A DNA stretch of 64,000 nucleotides from Bretschneidera sinensis (GCA_023935145.1 CM043701.1:70386317-70450316); one strand, 5' to 3'; numbered from the stretch's first letter, positions 10,813 through 23,085 are shown. Program-made: numbers and translations. Notes: generated by a model from the sequence alone, not told the origin.

Positions 10813-11933
10813 CTAATATATTTTTTTTAAGTTTTCATTTTCATCTTTAAGAAAATCTTGAGAAGATTCATAAAGCAATGAAGATAGTTTATCTTTTTCT
10901 TCTTTTAGACTTATCATCTCTTTAGAAAGAGATGACACCTCTTTCTTAAGAGTAGAGTTCCTAGAATCGAATTTCTTCAATTCTTCATGCATTTCATTTA
11001 TGACTTCTATCAACTCTTCACTACTACTAACAATGTTATTTTTTGAAGAGGGAGAAGATAATACCTCATTTTCATCATCAATTTCCGTAAGACATAGGTT
11101 GGCAATTTCCTCATATCCGATTTTTTTATCATAGGAGTATTCTTCTTCGTAATCACTCCAAGTGGTTGCTATCATAACTTTCTTCTTGAAGCTCCTGTAT
11201 GGTTTGCTTGTAATCGTACAATTGGCCTTGATGTGACCAAGCTTCTTGCATCCATAACACACAAGTGGTTCCCTTTTTTGAAGTGGGATCCTTTGCGTAA
11301 GGTTTCTTTCTTTTCTTCAAGAATCTATAAAACCGTTTGGTGATTAAAGCCATCTAACCATCTTCTTCGCTGCTCTCCACTTCTTCTTCCATTTTCTCTT
11401 CTCTGTTGCTTGTAGAGGCTTTGAGAGTAATCACCTTTTTCTTCTTCTCATCATCATTGACAATGGGATTCATTTTTTCCATCTCAGATGTCAATAGTGA
11501 TCTGATAAGCGTTTCGACATCAAGTTTGTCGAGATCTTTGGCCTCCGTGATGACCGTCTTCTTTGCTTTCCAAGTGGGTGGCAAAGATCTTAAGATTTTT
11601 CTTGTTAGTTCAAACTCCTCAATGTTCCTACCAAGAAGCTTCAAACAATTAACAATAGTTGTGAAGCGTGAGTGCATTTGAGAAATTGTTTCGTTAGAAC
11701 ATTCTAAAATATTCATATTCGGATACTAGAATATAGATTTTTGAATTTTTAACCTCACTAGTTCCTTCATATGTAACTTGCAATTTATCCCATATCTCCT
11801 TAGCCGAAACACATGCAGATATATCTAAAGCACAATGTAAAATACTTGTGGCTCTATTATTGAGAGACATCATTCTACAATCCTCATCATTGAACTCAGT
11901 TATGAGTTTAGGCATTGTATGATTGATTTCTCC
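10813..11933 (-). pseudogene. gag: Copia gag of element C, lacking its N-terminus
   Basis: The first codons next to the 5' LTR already read within the UBN2/Retrotran_gag_2 region (NDEDCRMMSLNNRATSIL, then SAKEIWDKLQVTYEGT and TRKILRSLPPTWKAK). About 70-80 N-terminal residues usual in the family are absent. A CCHC zinc knuckle (CYGCKKLGHIKANC, near 11250) precedes a heptad-rich coiled coil (about 11030-10820), a Sirevirus-like arrangement. Frameshifts near 11705 and 11250 and a stop at 11354-11356 break the frame. Gag would package element RNA. The missing start, leader and primer site mean this copy depended on others or is a deletion product. Confidence 0.82.
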
Positions 11934-13118
11934 AATAGACTAAGGTTTCAACCCAAGAGGGGGGTGAATTGAGTTTTTAAAAACTTTCACTAATTAATCG
12001 CAAGTTTATAAAAACAGATAAATCCACAAGCATATAAATAAGTAATGTGCTGTAAACAAAAGAATTTAAGGAATAGAAGATGCAAACTCAGTTTATAGTG
12101 GTTCGGCAATATCGAATTCATTCCGACCCTACATCCACTTCTTCAAGGAATCTCCTTAAAGCAATTCACTAAAACTCTTAGTCGTGCAACTTCACGGGTG
12201 TTGCACAAACCTTACAAACAGTCCCTTCCTATTGGAAGCTTATCCCTTCCTCTCAGAAGCTAATCTCTTCCTTTCAGAAGCTAATCCCTTTACAATAAAT
12301 ATGAGTTGCTGTAAAATAAATGGTAGAGAGAAAGCAATGAATGCTTATACAACTGAATAATATCTATCTTTCAAGGTAAAGCTTGAAGAATGGCTTAACA
12401 ATAAATATTTCAAAGCTTTTGTGTATTAATGAGCAAAAACTTGATTGAATGTGTAATCTCTCTTTTTGAAATGCTCAATAGATTGGGTTTATATAATCTG
12501 GTATTAATATGATCGTTTTGTACTGACTTGGAATGTTTTGGTGCATTTTTTGCTAAAGTTTTGCGTCTCAACGATTATATTTTTTGAATTACCAGTCGAT
12601 TGGGTCTTAGTACCAGTCGGTTGGGTCAGGTGAAAAGTCTCGCCTTTAAGGTTTTGAAGAGTACCAGTCGACTAGGTTGTTCTTACCAGTCGACTAGGGA
12701 CATTCTGTCCGAAACATCAGTCGACTGGTATGAAGCAACCAGTCAATTGGGGACACACTGTCCAAAACATTAATCTTCTAGTATAAGTACCTAATCGACT
12801 AGATTGCCCTTCAACCCAGTTTTTATTTTTTTGAAATGTTTTTGACTTAAAAAAGTTTGAATGAATAGCTTTGTTAAAATGCTTTTTCAAAAGGAGCCAT
12901 AAGACAAGCTAGTTACCTAAACAAGTGAGATTTACAACTTGTTTCAATACCTTATACCTATACTAGATCTTCTGTCTTGACTTGGTGTTTGATTCGGGTT
13001 GAGTTCTTGCACCTTGATTCTTGGCTGTATGCTTTTATCGCTTAATACACTTAAATATCACTGTTAGTACAATTAGAGTTGTGTTTTATCATCATTAAAA
13101 TTTAGATGAGGGTCAATA
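11934..13118 (-). repeat. 5' LTR of element C
   Basis: This pairs with 3231-4394 along its whole length. The right end GGGTCAATA is a one-base variant of GGGTCAACA and is followed by the ATAAG duplication. A TATA (TATATAAA, about 12487-12494) and a decayed palindrome cluster (about 12590-12805, mostly CCAGTCGAYTRGG variants) correspond to those in the other LTR. The usual primer site does not follow the sense end (TCTA); gag sequence does. Confidence 0.85.
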
Positions 13119-13123
13119 ATAAG

Positions 13124-14545
13124 AGTGACATATTTACCTACACAGAAGGATTTGAATTTGAGATTGAGAAGATGGATGAAGCTATACGATTCATTATCAT
13201 CTAGACAACGCAAATATAGTAGCTGAGGCGTTGAGTAGAAAATTTACAAGGAGGTTAACTATATTTGGGATTCATGATGTAAATTTGATGATAGAACTGA
13301 GAGATGAAAAAACATATGATTGTTAGTGATAGAGGAGTATTGATGGTAAATATGGTGGTACAATCTTCTATAGTAGAGTGTTTAATAAAGATATAGAGTA
13401 TAGATGAACAGATAGAAATGCCAAGCGGGAAGAATTGAGTGGGACATAGGCTAAGTTTAGAATAAGGGAAGATGACATAGTGGCATTGGGGCACAAAATT
13501 TTTGTTCCCAATGATGTTGAGATGATGAGAGAGATATTGAGAGAAGCTGATGATTTCATTGTATTTGATGCACCAATGAAATAATAAGATTTATAAGAGT
13601 TTGAAACATAATTATTCGTGGTCATGAATGAAAATGGATGTAACTGAATACATTTCTAGATGCTTGATTTGTCAGTTGGTGAAATCTGAGAATAGACACC
13701 CAGTAAGTTTACTACAGTCTCTTCCAGTGCTTGAGTGGCCATGATAGAATGTTAATATGAATTTTGTTTTAGGATTCCCCATACCAAGAGAGGTCATGAT
13801 GTTATGTGGGTAATTGTAGATAGACTTTCTAAGTCATTCCATTTCCTTCCAATTAAGATTACCTATAGTCCTTAAAAAGTTGATTGAGTTGTATCCAGCA
13901 AAGATAGTAAGCTTGAATGGGGTACCTTTGAGCATAATATCATATAGAGATTCTAGATTTACTTCTAGATTTTGGAGAGGTTTTCATAAATCTATGGGTG
14001 TATAGTTGTAGTTTAGTACAACTTTTCATTCTCAAACTGATGGACAAATAGATAGGATCATTAGAAAACTATAAGATATGTTGAGGGCAAGTGTATTGAG
14101 TTTCTCAGTAAACTGCAATGCTTATTGACCTTTGATTGAAGTTGCATACAATAATCAGTATCATGCTAGTATTAGGTTGACGCCATTTGAGGCTTTATAT
14201 GGTAGGAGGTGCAGAACTCTAGTATATTGGGAAGAGGTTGGAGAGAGAAAGATGTTTGATCCAGAGATGATAGATTTGACTATTAAGAGGATTAAATTAG
14301 TTAGAAAAAATCTAAAAGCTGCATAAAGTAGACAAAAAAGCTATACTGATAATAAAAGATGACCTTTATGCAAGTGTCGGTCAGAATTCTAGACAGAAAT
14401 GAACAAGTCTTGCATAATAAAGTTATTCCTTTAGTTCAAGTTTGATGGAAAAATAAAGATGTTAAATAGATTACTTAGGAGCATGAGGCAATAATGATGA
14501 AAAATTATCCCCGATTGTTTCACGAATTAAATAAGAAAAATTCGG
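13124..14545 (+). pseudogene. pol: Ty3/gypsy pol 3' end of element A (RNase H-integrase), heavily decayed
   Basis: The frame continues from the 32-bp islet at 3199. Landmarks: an RNase H end with HLDNANIVAEALSRKF near 13200 (family pattern H.GKANVVADALSRK); integrase fragments such as VIVDRLSKSFHFLPIK near 13810; an open stretch 14132-14326 with YNNQYHASIRLTPFEALYGRRCRT, the integrase C-terminal region; and an end shortly before the polypurine-like AAGGAGGGTAGAAT. Stops and frameshifts are many, so it is the oldest insertion here. The pattern is that of plant chromoviruses such as the Tekay/Del group, but the chromodomain is not recognisable. Confidence 0.75.
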
Positions 14546-14560
14546 GGACGAAATTTTTAT

Positions 14561-15217
14561 AAGGAGGGTAGAATTATAATATCCATAACCTTAAAACAAG
14601 GTTAAAGATGTAATTTAATTTTATATTGAATTAAATTATGCATACATGAAATATTGACTGTCGAATTTGTATAATTTTGAAAGATGACATTGAGAATTTT
14701 ATTGAAAACTTTGAAATTTTTTTTAAAGAAGAAAGTATTGAAAATTATGAAATTAGAAGTTTGAAGAAAAATATAGAACGAAGTTGAATAAATTAATTAA
14801 AAGAAATTTGGAAGAAAATATAAGCTTTTATATTTTTTTATAATTTTTAAAAAAAAATTTGAAGGAAGAAAATATGAAAAATTGATTTTCAATAGAAAAA
14901 TGGAAAAACTATAATTATAGAATGGTAGAATTGGAAATAAGGAATGGTAAAACCATAATTTTAAAAGTTAATGGACCGGTGGCAGAATTGTAAATAACGA
15001 ATGGTAGAACCGTAAATTTTTTAGGCTGAAAGGCTAGTGGCAGATTTGCAATTTTAAGAAAAATATATACTCCATCAATTCCATATTTTTTGTCACGTTT
15101 ACTATTTAGCCAATTAAATGCATAATTTTTTTTTTTATTAAATCATTAAGAAAATTTAATTTTTTTTCATATATATATAAATAGAGTTTAAAAGTTTCTA
15201 AACTTTTTTATATTTTT

Positions 15218-15268
<51 letters not shown>

Positions 15269-15330
15269 GTCAAATTTAAATAAAATAATAATAAATTATT
15301 AAAATTATGAGATAAAGAAAATATATAATT
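14561..15330 (+). repeat. Polypurine tract and 3' LTR of element A (right end uncertain)
   Basis: AAGGAGGGTAGAAT (14561-14574) is a polypurine tract. The LTR then starts TATAATATCCATAACC at 14575, a decayed form of the TGTAATATCC start common in plant chromoviruses. The region is very A+T rich with no gene. The right boundary is set only by where LINE H coding sequence begins, near 15330. I see no clean CA end or target duplication. Confidence 0.5.
15223..15262. repeat. (TA)20 microsatellite
   Basis: Twenty uninterrupted TA units lie inside the A+T-rich 3' LTR of element A. Confidence 0.95.
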
Positions 15331-16381
15331 AGAGACCTTGAATGAAAGCAGATTGGCCCGAGCTGATAACATAGGGCATGATCTGGCGAAGTCTCAATGC
15401 CAAAGTTTTCGATAAAATTTTATAGACACCCAATAAGAGAGATTGGTCTAAAATCATTGAAACTGGTACGAGTTTGTATCTTGGGGATGAGCGAAATGAA
15501 GGATGCGTTGAGGCTTTTTATTAGCTTTCCATAGGTGTGAAACTCCTTCATGAAAGCCAAGAAATCACTTTTGATGAAATTCCAGATCTTTTTTTTATGA
15601 GATAAATATTAAAACCATCAGGTTCAGGTGCCTTATCCCCGTCACAACTTTCTATATTAACCCAAATTTCTTCTTCAGAAAATTCGAATTCCGCACTCGA
15701 TGCTAAATTGGTAGGAAAAGTTTTGAATGAGACCCCATTTAGGGTAGGTCTAGGACCAGCTTTGCTTTCGAAATGCTCTTGAAAATGTTGGACAACTAGT
15801 TTCTTGATTTGAAGAGGATCAGTGATATTCTCGCTATTAAAAGCAATTGAAATTGCTGACTTTTTCCTTTGTCTTCCTTTGGCAAATAAATAAAAGAATC
15901 TGGTATTTTTATCACCTTCTTTAATCCTAGTCTGGATTTCTGATGCCAAATGCTCTCTTCAACTCTATTTATTCCACAGTTTCCATATTAAAGATTTTAA
16001 TTCAACAATCTCATCGTTACTGAACCCACTAGATTCCTGCTTTTAAATAAGGACTTCCATCTTCTGTTCCAAGAATTTTACCAATGAACCAGACTTTAAC
16101 AGTGAGATGTTGCACCAAGCCTTGATAGCCATTTTAGAACTAGTAAGCTTTTTTTGAAGCCTAAAGCCAGCCCAACCGCCCGAGTTTGATTCCACCCATG
16201 CTTTCTTGAAAAAACTGTCAAATTCGGGATTATCTAACTAGTGATTAAAAAAGCGAAATGGCTTAGGGCCCCAATTCAGAGCTTCAGATCTTAAACAAGC
16301 AGGGCATTGATCTGAAAGAGAGCATGGGATAGTCCATGGATTAATGTCATATAAAGATTATAGCTAGTCAACAGATACAAG

Positions 16382-16621
16382 CAAAAATTCTTAATTGGCT
16401 CGGGTCTAAACCCAATAGTTTAGACCAATTGAAAACTTCATTAGTAATCTTGAAGAGTTTCATTGGTAACGTCAATATAAGAGTAAGACTCAAAAATTAA
16501 TATTACCAATGAAGTTTTTAAGATTACCAATGAAGTTTCTAACTGGTCTAAATCCAAAGGCTTAGACCCTAGCTGGTCTAAATCCAAAGGCTTAGACCCT
16601 AGCCAGACAAGAATTTCTCAA
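16382..16621. mobile_element. 240-bp MITE-like inverted-repeat element inside LINE H
   Basis: Both arms carry the same inverted sequence. The left starts CAAAAATTCTTAATTGGCT and the right ends AGCCAGACAAGAATTT. The arms continue inward through GGTCTAAAC- and TACCAATGAAGTTT-like words. ATACAAG flanks both ends (16375-16381 and 16622-16628), giving a 7-bp duplication, or 8-9 bp with mutated edges, which would suit hAT or Mutator relatives. The right arm holds a tandem duplication of about 30 bp (TGGTCTAAATCCAAAGGC repeated near 16542 and 16574). It encodes no protein. Confidence 0.65.
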
Positions 16622-16744
16622 ATACAAGAATCCAATCTACACATTGAAACGTGTTCCGATTATTGGACCAAGTAAATTTTCTGCCTAACAAAGGAAGATT
16701 GATCAATTCCATATAAAGCACAAACGATGAAAAATTGCAACAGC

Positions 16745-16935
16745 TCTTTTATAAAAGGTTCTCTGCTTTCTTCCATACATAATATCTATGTTACTTGGAC
16801 TCAAATATGAGTATGTGAGAGTGTCAGACTCTTTTATTTTTTTGTGTAAATTTTTGTAAATTTTCTTTTAATTTGAACTATCCAAATGTCATACCTTTAT
16901 CCGAGTATCGAAAGTCTAACACCAATAAAATGAAA
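16745..16935. other. A+T-rich insertion in LINE H, unidentified
   Basis: The endonuclease reading is interrupted between GDFNIV (near 16960) and the downstream FIKELLQFF stretch. The intervening sequence has words such as GTTACTTGGACTCAAATATG and ATCCGAGTATCG. It looks like a dispersed plant repeat, but I cannot define its ends. Confidence 0.35.
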
Positions 16936-17950
16936 AGTTTATGAGGCATAGCTTAACAATATTGAAGTCTCCACTGATACACCAAGGCAGTGCATAGCTA
17001 TCTTTTAACAACTGAATTTTGTCGTAGAACAATTTGTGCTTAAGAACCTCATTAGGGGCGTATAAATTAACCCCAATACATCTAAAGCCAGATTGACGGA
17101 TCACACCTTGAAGCAAAATCAATATGTCCGTTGTTTCTATTAACTCTACCTCTAATTTTTCATCCCAAATAATGATTAAGCCACTAGCAGAACTTTGCGC
17201 ATCAATAGATTTCCATTTAAAATCATCTTAACCCCTTAAATGACGGATTGTTGCTTCTAATACTAAAATCATCTTGCACAAAAATAATGGAGGGTTTTTC
17301 CCGAACAATCATATTGCGAATAGCTCACCTTTTTTCCTTCCTACTTAATCCTCACACATTCCAAGTGATTACTTCATAAGAAACTAATTAGACCACCAAA
17401 TAACCAAAGGAAAGCCAAGGATTTTGAGCAAAAACCAAATCATCAATATGACCTATCTCTTTAAGTTTATTGATGATCACTTCCTTCAGGCCATTCCATA
17501 CTAAACCAATGTTTTTTCCAACCTTTCAAGTATCAAAAGCTTTGCGCTATTTCTAGATCGATGTTGGAATCACAGAAAGATTGAAAAAGAGGATTCGTGA
17601 GTAACACGATGTTTCGATTTCGATGGAGGATAGAAATTGTCTTAAGCATTTTTTTTCTTTTTGGGCATTTTTAGACCACTGTATATGAAAGAACCCCACT
17701 TTTCACAATTTTGAGTAGCCCACATTTGGCTTGATAAGATTTCCTGCCCATGTTTTTCGGCCTTATCCGAGACACAACCTATTTATAGGCTTCATCCAAC
17801 TGAATACTATTTCACTAAGTCTATTAGATGAAGTAGGGCCCAAAGATTGATCCACTCCATTTACTAGGTTTTGAATAAGGAAATATTGTGATTTGAAGAA
17901 GAATTTTTGTCAAGAACAGTATCAGCCCAAAAGTTCCATCTTTAATATTA

Positions 17951-18519
17951 AGATTTCTTTTCTTTATTTTTGGAATATTAATATTGAGATTTCAATGGCA
18001 AGCCCCTCTTCAACCCCCTGGTGGAGATTAAGAAGAAGTTAACATAAGGCTAAACAATGAAGCAAAAATGGTAGCAAGATAACTTCAGGAAGATATAACC
18101 GGGGAGTGGAAAGGAGTAAAAAAGAACAACACAACAGAAGAAGAGAAGGCTACCAATACTGTTTCAAACCTTAGAAAGAGTGTGCGAGCTAGAACACTAC
18201 CTACATGGACTAAGGAATATATTTTCTAAGCTTTCCAAGCTTACATCAGCAGAGAGATTAGTTACTAAGTAGTTAAGGTAGTTACAAAGCTGTTATAATG
18301 TTGTTACTAGTTGTAACTAACTTGATTGTCAAGATTAAGCATGCTAAGGGATGTATAGATCAATAAATAGGCTGTAACTAGAGAGAACAACCATTGAATA
18401 AGCAAATTTAGAAGCATTTCTTCAAGAGATACTTGGGAGCTCATCACTTGCTCGAAATAGTGAATCCTCTTCTCATATTTTTTCTCTCTTTTTTTTAATC
18501 CTCTTTCTATCTTCCACTC
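17951..18519. other. Unassigned stretch, possibly LTR/leader of Ty3 element J
   Basis: No coding frame is recognisable. The part from about 18240 (GTTGTAACTAACTTGATTGT, AATAAATAGGCTGTAACTAG, then a T/C-rich run) looks like the R/U5 end of an LTR and a leader. The solo LTR E follows, and the gag of J resumes beyond it at 20816. I infer that E landed in J's 5' region. No primer site was found. Confidence 0.35.
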
Positions 18520-20815
18520 TGTAACTACCCATCCCGAGTGGGGCCACCCAAGATGGTGTTGTCTTTAGATCCAAGCACGACATATATGCAACAACTATTG
18601 CATTAATACTTTGAAAGTAATTACTAACATTTGCCTCAACTATTTTACAGAGGTGAATCAACTCTTTAATTTACAGTACTTACAAAAATATTCAAATAAT
18701 TATACAAATGTATGTACATGTACAGCTATATAACTTTACAACTGTTTTTGCAAATATATACAACTTTTTTTCTCATTTCTTATCTTTTTTTTTCTTTCTT
18801 TCTTTCTTTCTTTTCTTTTGTTCAAGGATGCTAACCAGAAGGACTTACCTAATATACTTACTCTTGGTCTCAAGTCAAGGATCTACTGGTCATGCCCGAG
18901 GCTTGAAATCATTTAATATTGAGGAATGAGCTTCACAAGTTCAGTGAATCACAATTTACTAGAAGTACTCGATTTGTATACTTCTAGTCATATTTTATAT
19001 TTCAATTCTCATATAGATAGTTCAAATCATTTATCTATCAATTCTCAAACATATGGTTTCAATCATCAAAAATATATATTCTTTTTTTATTTCATTTCAT
19101 ATACTTCAATCAATTATAATTATCACTTTAATATTGTTTTCATCATCTTTCATCACAATTACCTCATTATGAGGTTCACATCATACAAAAGGCATGTACT
19201 GTATATTATATTAAATCAAGTATTCATCAATTATCATCATAATTATCTCATTATGAGATATATAATTATATCATCATTTCATAATCAAACTGATGTCTTA
19301 GTATCTCAGTTATTATAATTATAAACATGTATGCATCCACAACCTTATTTCATAATTTCATTTCCTTCTTTCACATCACATCTCTTCCATACTATCAACA
19401 TATGGCTACTTCATTCGTTTTTGAGTATCCATACAATTCTCTGGTACAGCTTTTGGGGACGTCTTTCCACATATCAACATGTTTCATCCAGACCAGTCAT
19501 GGTTCTGGTCTTCCAGCAATGCATATGATCAATCACATACAAGCAGACATAACATATCATTAGACAATACAAAATCACTTTCTTTTTATCATATAAATCA
19601 AATCATCTCTTCATATATAATATCAACTCAATTATCATAATTTCAAGAGATTTATTTCTTCTTTCAACATATATTTCATCCATTTCTCATCAATAATATC
19701 CTTTCAAGAATATAAGTTAATCAACTTATCACATACACTCACTTTCAATTATATCATACTTCATACTTCATACTTCTATTTAATCATTCAATTATCACAT
19801 ATCATATATATTTTATCAAATCAACATGTTCATAATATATATTCAATAATTATCATAAATCATTTCAAGTTTTATCTAGTTTTCATATTTGTCACGTTTA
19901 CTAGCAGTAAATTCAACTCACCACGTAGCACTTAAAGTTAATTGTGAATCACCTCCTTTCATTTTTTGCTCTTCTCAGCAATTTCACCATATTACTGATC
20001 ACCACCACCTAATCATAAAATACTCATTAATTTCTTTATCTCATACTTTCAATTTATTATACCATGTATCAGGTTAATTTCATGCATGCATATCTCATTC
20101 TAATTTAAATTAAAGGTTTTGATGGAAACCTTTTAGTTTTGGTTTGAATCTAAGTTCAAATCCTCTTTTTAAGAAAAGTATAAGAACAAGCTCTCATAAT
20201 TGAATCTCACAATAAAATTCTTAAACTTTTAGCACTTCAAAGCTTTCTCTCCAATTTTCTTGAGTTCCTTTCGTAAATCGATTGATTTCTAAAACAAGAT
20301 TATAAAATTCCTTAAGTTTTATAGTGTTTAAGAGTGTTTTCTATAGAGAGAGTAATTCTAGAGAGAGAAAATGAGTTTCAAATGTACAGAAAATGAACTC
20401 AAAATCCCTTTTATATGAAAATTTCTAGTTTGACTGGTCAACCGATTGGATACTTAAAATTTTACAAGTTTTCCATTGAACTGCCAATCAGTTGCAAGCC
20501 GATTGGTTCATCCACCGGTCGACTGATCCAAGAACTAGCCGACTACCCAACTCCTTAACCAACTTTCAAATTGTCCACCATTACCAGTCGACCGATTGGG
20601 TCACTAGTTGACTGGTTTCCTTCCTTCTAAAAGTTTGAAAAACGTTTTCTTTCTTGCTAAAAAATTTTCTAACTTTTTTCTTCAATTTCATTCAACATTT
20701 TTCTTTAAAAATCATTTTAAACTCAACTTTCAATTTACGTATGTATGAAATGAATGTTAAATTTCAATATATTTCATAATTATTCTTTTACCCTTACATT
20801 GAGGGTACATGTATA
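18520..20815 (-). repeat. Element E: solo LTR related to the LTR of B
   Basis: The plus strand starts TGTAACTACCC, like B's LTR, and shares blocks such as CTAGAAGTACTCGAT and CACCACGTAGCACTTAAAG. The end is near GAGGGTACATGTATA (20801-20815), whose exact base is uncertain. No internal genes adjoin it. A TATA box (ATATAAAAGG on the minus strand) lies at 20407-20416 with degenerate CCAGTCGACTGG words upstream (20430-20620). A (TTTC)n run sits near 18790-18815. I could not confirm a target duplication. Confidence 0.65.
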
Positions 20816-21807
20816 CTCCATCTCCTAAAAAATTTTCTTTCATTCCTTCTCTATCTCCTTTACTAAATTCCAATATTGTTCTAAAATCTTTCATCAACCA
20901 CAACAATCATACAACAATGGCAGATGGAACAAAAAATAATAAACTAGATGGGAATGTTAAGACTCTCCAAAATTTTCAAATAGCTCAATATCAAGAACTT
21001 TCTGAATTCAAGAAAAATACATAGCAACAGCTTGTAGAGATCAATCAAACCTTAAAGAACCCCATGGTTTCAATTGAGAAATCTTCATCCCCAACATCAC
21101 TTCCAAAACCAGCAACAATCTTATTCAAGAAATGAGGGTGCCAATCATGTTTAAAGGCAAGAAAGTGTATCTTCTGCCCTCAAGTACTCGACATTTCATA
21201 TTGAAGTTCCCAAGATTTGATGGTTCAGATGTCCAAGAATGGATGTTTAAAACAGAACAGTTCTTTGAGTATCACAATAGTCCTTTTGATTAAAGGATTA
21301 TTATCTCATCTTTTCACATTAAGGGGTCTGCTTTAGCTTGCTATCAATGGATACACGCTAAAGGGTTCATTCAATCTTGGCTAGCATTTTTGAAGCAATC
21401 AAAGTAAGGTTTGGACCACTAACTTATAAACATCCACAAGGGGTGTTAGCCAAGTTACAACAAATTTCTTCTGTTGCTGATTATCAACCACAGTTTGAAG
21501 CACTAGCTACAAGAGTATAAGGGCTATCTTAGTCTTTCTTGGTTAGCTTCTTCATTTCAGGCCTTAAACCTGAATTAAAGAGAAAACTCTGACTAGATCA
21601 ATCATCTTCTGTAATCCAGGCAAAGATCATTTCAAGAATACAAGAAGGAAACTACAATGACATCAACCAAGTTCTTAAACCTCCATAGTACACCATACCC
21701 TCCTCTAGTTAGAACCAAGGTAGAATTCAAGAACTCGTCTTTGTCAATTACTAAACCATATCATGTATCTACTAGTACAACAACACAAGGCTCCCAAAGT
21801 TTTTTAC
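20816..21807 (+). pseudogene. gag: Ty3/gypsy gag of element J, partial and frameshifted
   Basis: An ATG near 20917 begins MADGTKNNKLDGNVKTL. After a stop at 21022-21024 and a shift near 21130 the capsid domain is readable: LKFPRFDGSDVQEWMFKTEQFF, then FHIKGSALACYQW, FGPLTYKHPQGVLAKLQQ and FFISGLKPELKRKL. This is Retrotrans_gag of the Ty3 chromovirus kind. A possible leader precedes it. The gene is cut off at 21807, where the LTR of D0 begins, so D0 is a later insertion. The zinc knuckle and pol are not present in the window. Confidence 0.7.
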
Positions 21808-23085
21808 TGTTGTGCAAAAATCTACCTAATTAATAAGCAAATAATTGAACGTTTTACTTGCAAGTGCACAAAGTCAACATAGTAGTATAGTGTGCAAGTG
21901 CGAGATCATTCCCATGGGGATTGGTAAATTTTGATTTAAAATTAATTTCGTAATATAAAACGAAAGAAGAAAAAGTGAATTGATTCGATAATGATAAAAG
22001 TTTAGGGCTTTGATATCCACCACTAATCATGCTTTCCCGATAAAACAGTGTGCCAATGCTTTAGTCACATTATGAATACCTAATATTGTCAACCTAAGGG
22101 CATGGTGTATACTCCTTAAGCTATTGATTTCCCTAAGTAACGAGTTAGGCATGGTGTATACTCTAACTCTTCTCTTTCTTAAAGGATTTAGCATGGTGTA
22201 TACTAAGTTGTTCTTTAAGAGAGCATAATATCCATGAAAATCGACAAACACACAAGACCTAAGGTATGTTATATACACCCAGTTTCCCATGTTGATTAAC
22301 CCAAGAACCCGACATGGATTTCTTTTGTTACTATTATTAAACCCATAACTCGGCCATCCAAATTGATTTAATTAACTAATCCATACCACATGCATATGTT
22401 GATCAGGCAAACATATATGAGGAATTCAAGAAAACAAGCATTAATCAACTTAAGCAGCATAAAATAACTATCGCAAAGGCAACAATATTTATTAATGGAA
22501 AAACATGATTAGGGCTTCAATCGAGCCCTACTAGTAATTTAGTTACACATGAGTTTGATGTTAAAAATCTTCATAAAGTAAAATCAAGAGAGAAGAATAA
22601 ACCCAAAAATACTTCCTAGACGAGTCGTCAATTCGTCTCCAAAATCTCTTTTCACCTCCCTCTATTTCTTAGTTTACAGGCCATTTATAAACCTCTGGAA
22701 ATCCTAAAACTCGTAAAATAAAACCCTACATTTATTTCCAAAATAGGAACATCCATTTTACTATTCACTGATGCTCGTGTGTGCTCGAGCGCAGGTGCGA
22801 TCGAGCCTTCTTCTTGCGAGCCCGAGCGCAGGTGCGCTCGATCCTTGGCTTGGGCACTTAAGCACTGTTTCGCTCGATCGCAAGTCTCTGTGCTCGATCA
22901 CACTAGGCGGCTTCCAGTTCTTCCAGATTTGCTCTCAAAAGCTAGATAATTCCATAATGCTCCATTTTCTCCAAAAACCTAGAAATGTACAGAAAGGAAA
23001 TAAAATAGCATGAAATAACACAAAGTAGGAACTTAACAAATGTAAATACAAGGGCTTAAATATGAATATTTAAGCACTTATCACA
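21808..23085 (-). repeat. LTR of D0 (1,278 bp)
   Basis: The ends are TGTTGTGC and TCACA on the plus strand. It interrupts the gag of J. The sense start reads TGTGATAAGTGCTTAAATAT, shared with the other D LTRs and similar in layout to that of G. Confidence 0.8.

Larger units (their letters stand above)
3231..13118 (-). mobile_element. Element C: Sirevirus-like Ty1/copia retrotransposon with a third ORF
   Basis: This 9.9-kb minus-strand element is bounded by LTRs (3231-4394 and 11934-13118) and a 5-bp target duplication ATAAG (3226-3230 and 13119-13123). Sense order: 5' LTR, gag, protease, integrase, reverse transcriptase, RNase H, an internal promoter-like block, a third ORF, polypurine tract, 3' LTR. 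Integrase before RT defines Ty1/copia. A CCHC knuckle followed by a coiled coil in gag and an extra ORF after pol fit the Sirevirus (Maximus/SIRE) lineage. The primer site and the gag N-terminus are missing and the frames carry stops, so the copy is not autonomous. Confidence 0.88.
15330..17950 (-). pseudogene. L1-type LINE H (endonuclease and part of RT), truncated and interrupted
   Basis: On the minus strand an AP-endonuclease-like start lies near 17375 (ITWNV, GLSRKEKR, IVREKPSIILVQ). VNLYAPNE and SGDFNIV follow near 17070-16960, and INLPLLGRKFTWSNNR at about 16700-16650. The linker has GPKPFRFFNH, KEGDKNTRFFYLFAKGRQRKKS and EEEIWVNIESCDGDKAPEPDGF. The RT reads FISLIPK and FRPISLIGC, then stops at QSAFIQG near 15335. 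The rest of RT and the 3' end are missing, joined to element A. Sequence at 17400-17950 may be spacer or the ORF1 end. Interruptions: a MITE at 16382-16621 and an A+T-rich insert at about 16745-16935. Confidence 0.75.

Noticed and set aside
18241..18519. Promoter and start of a host gene (AATAAATAGGCTG and a T/C-rich leader)
   Set aside because: No host coding sequence follows. It is better explained as LTR/leader of Ty3 element J, split by solo LTR E.
18708..20077. A series of plus-strand frames within 18.7-20.1 kb
   Set aside because: They lie inside the A+T-rich solo LTR E, are low complexity and lack domains.
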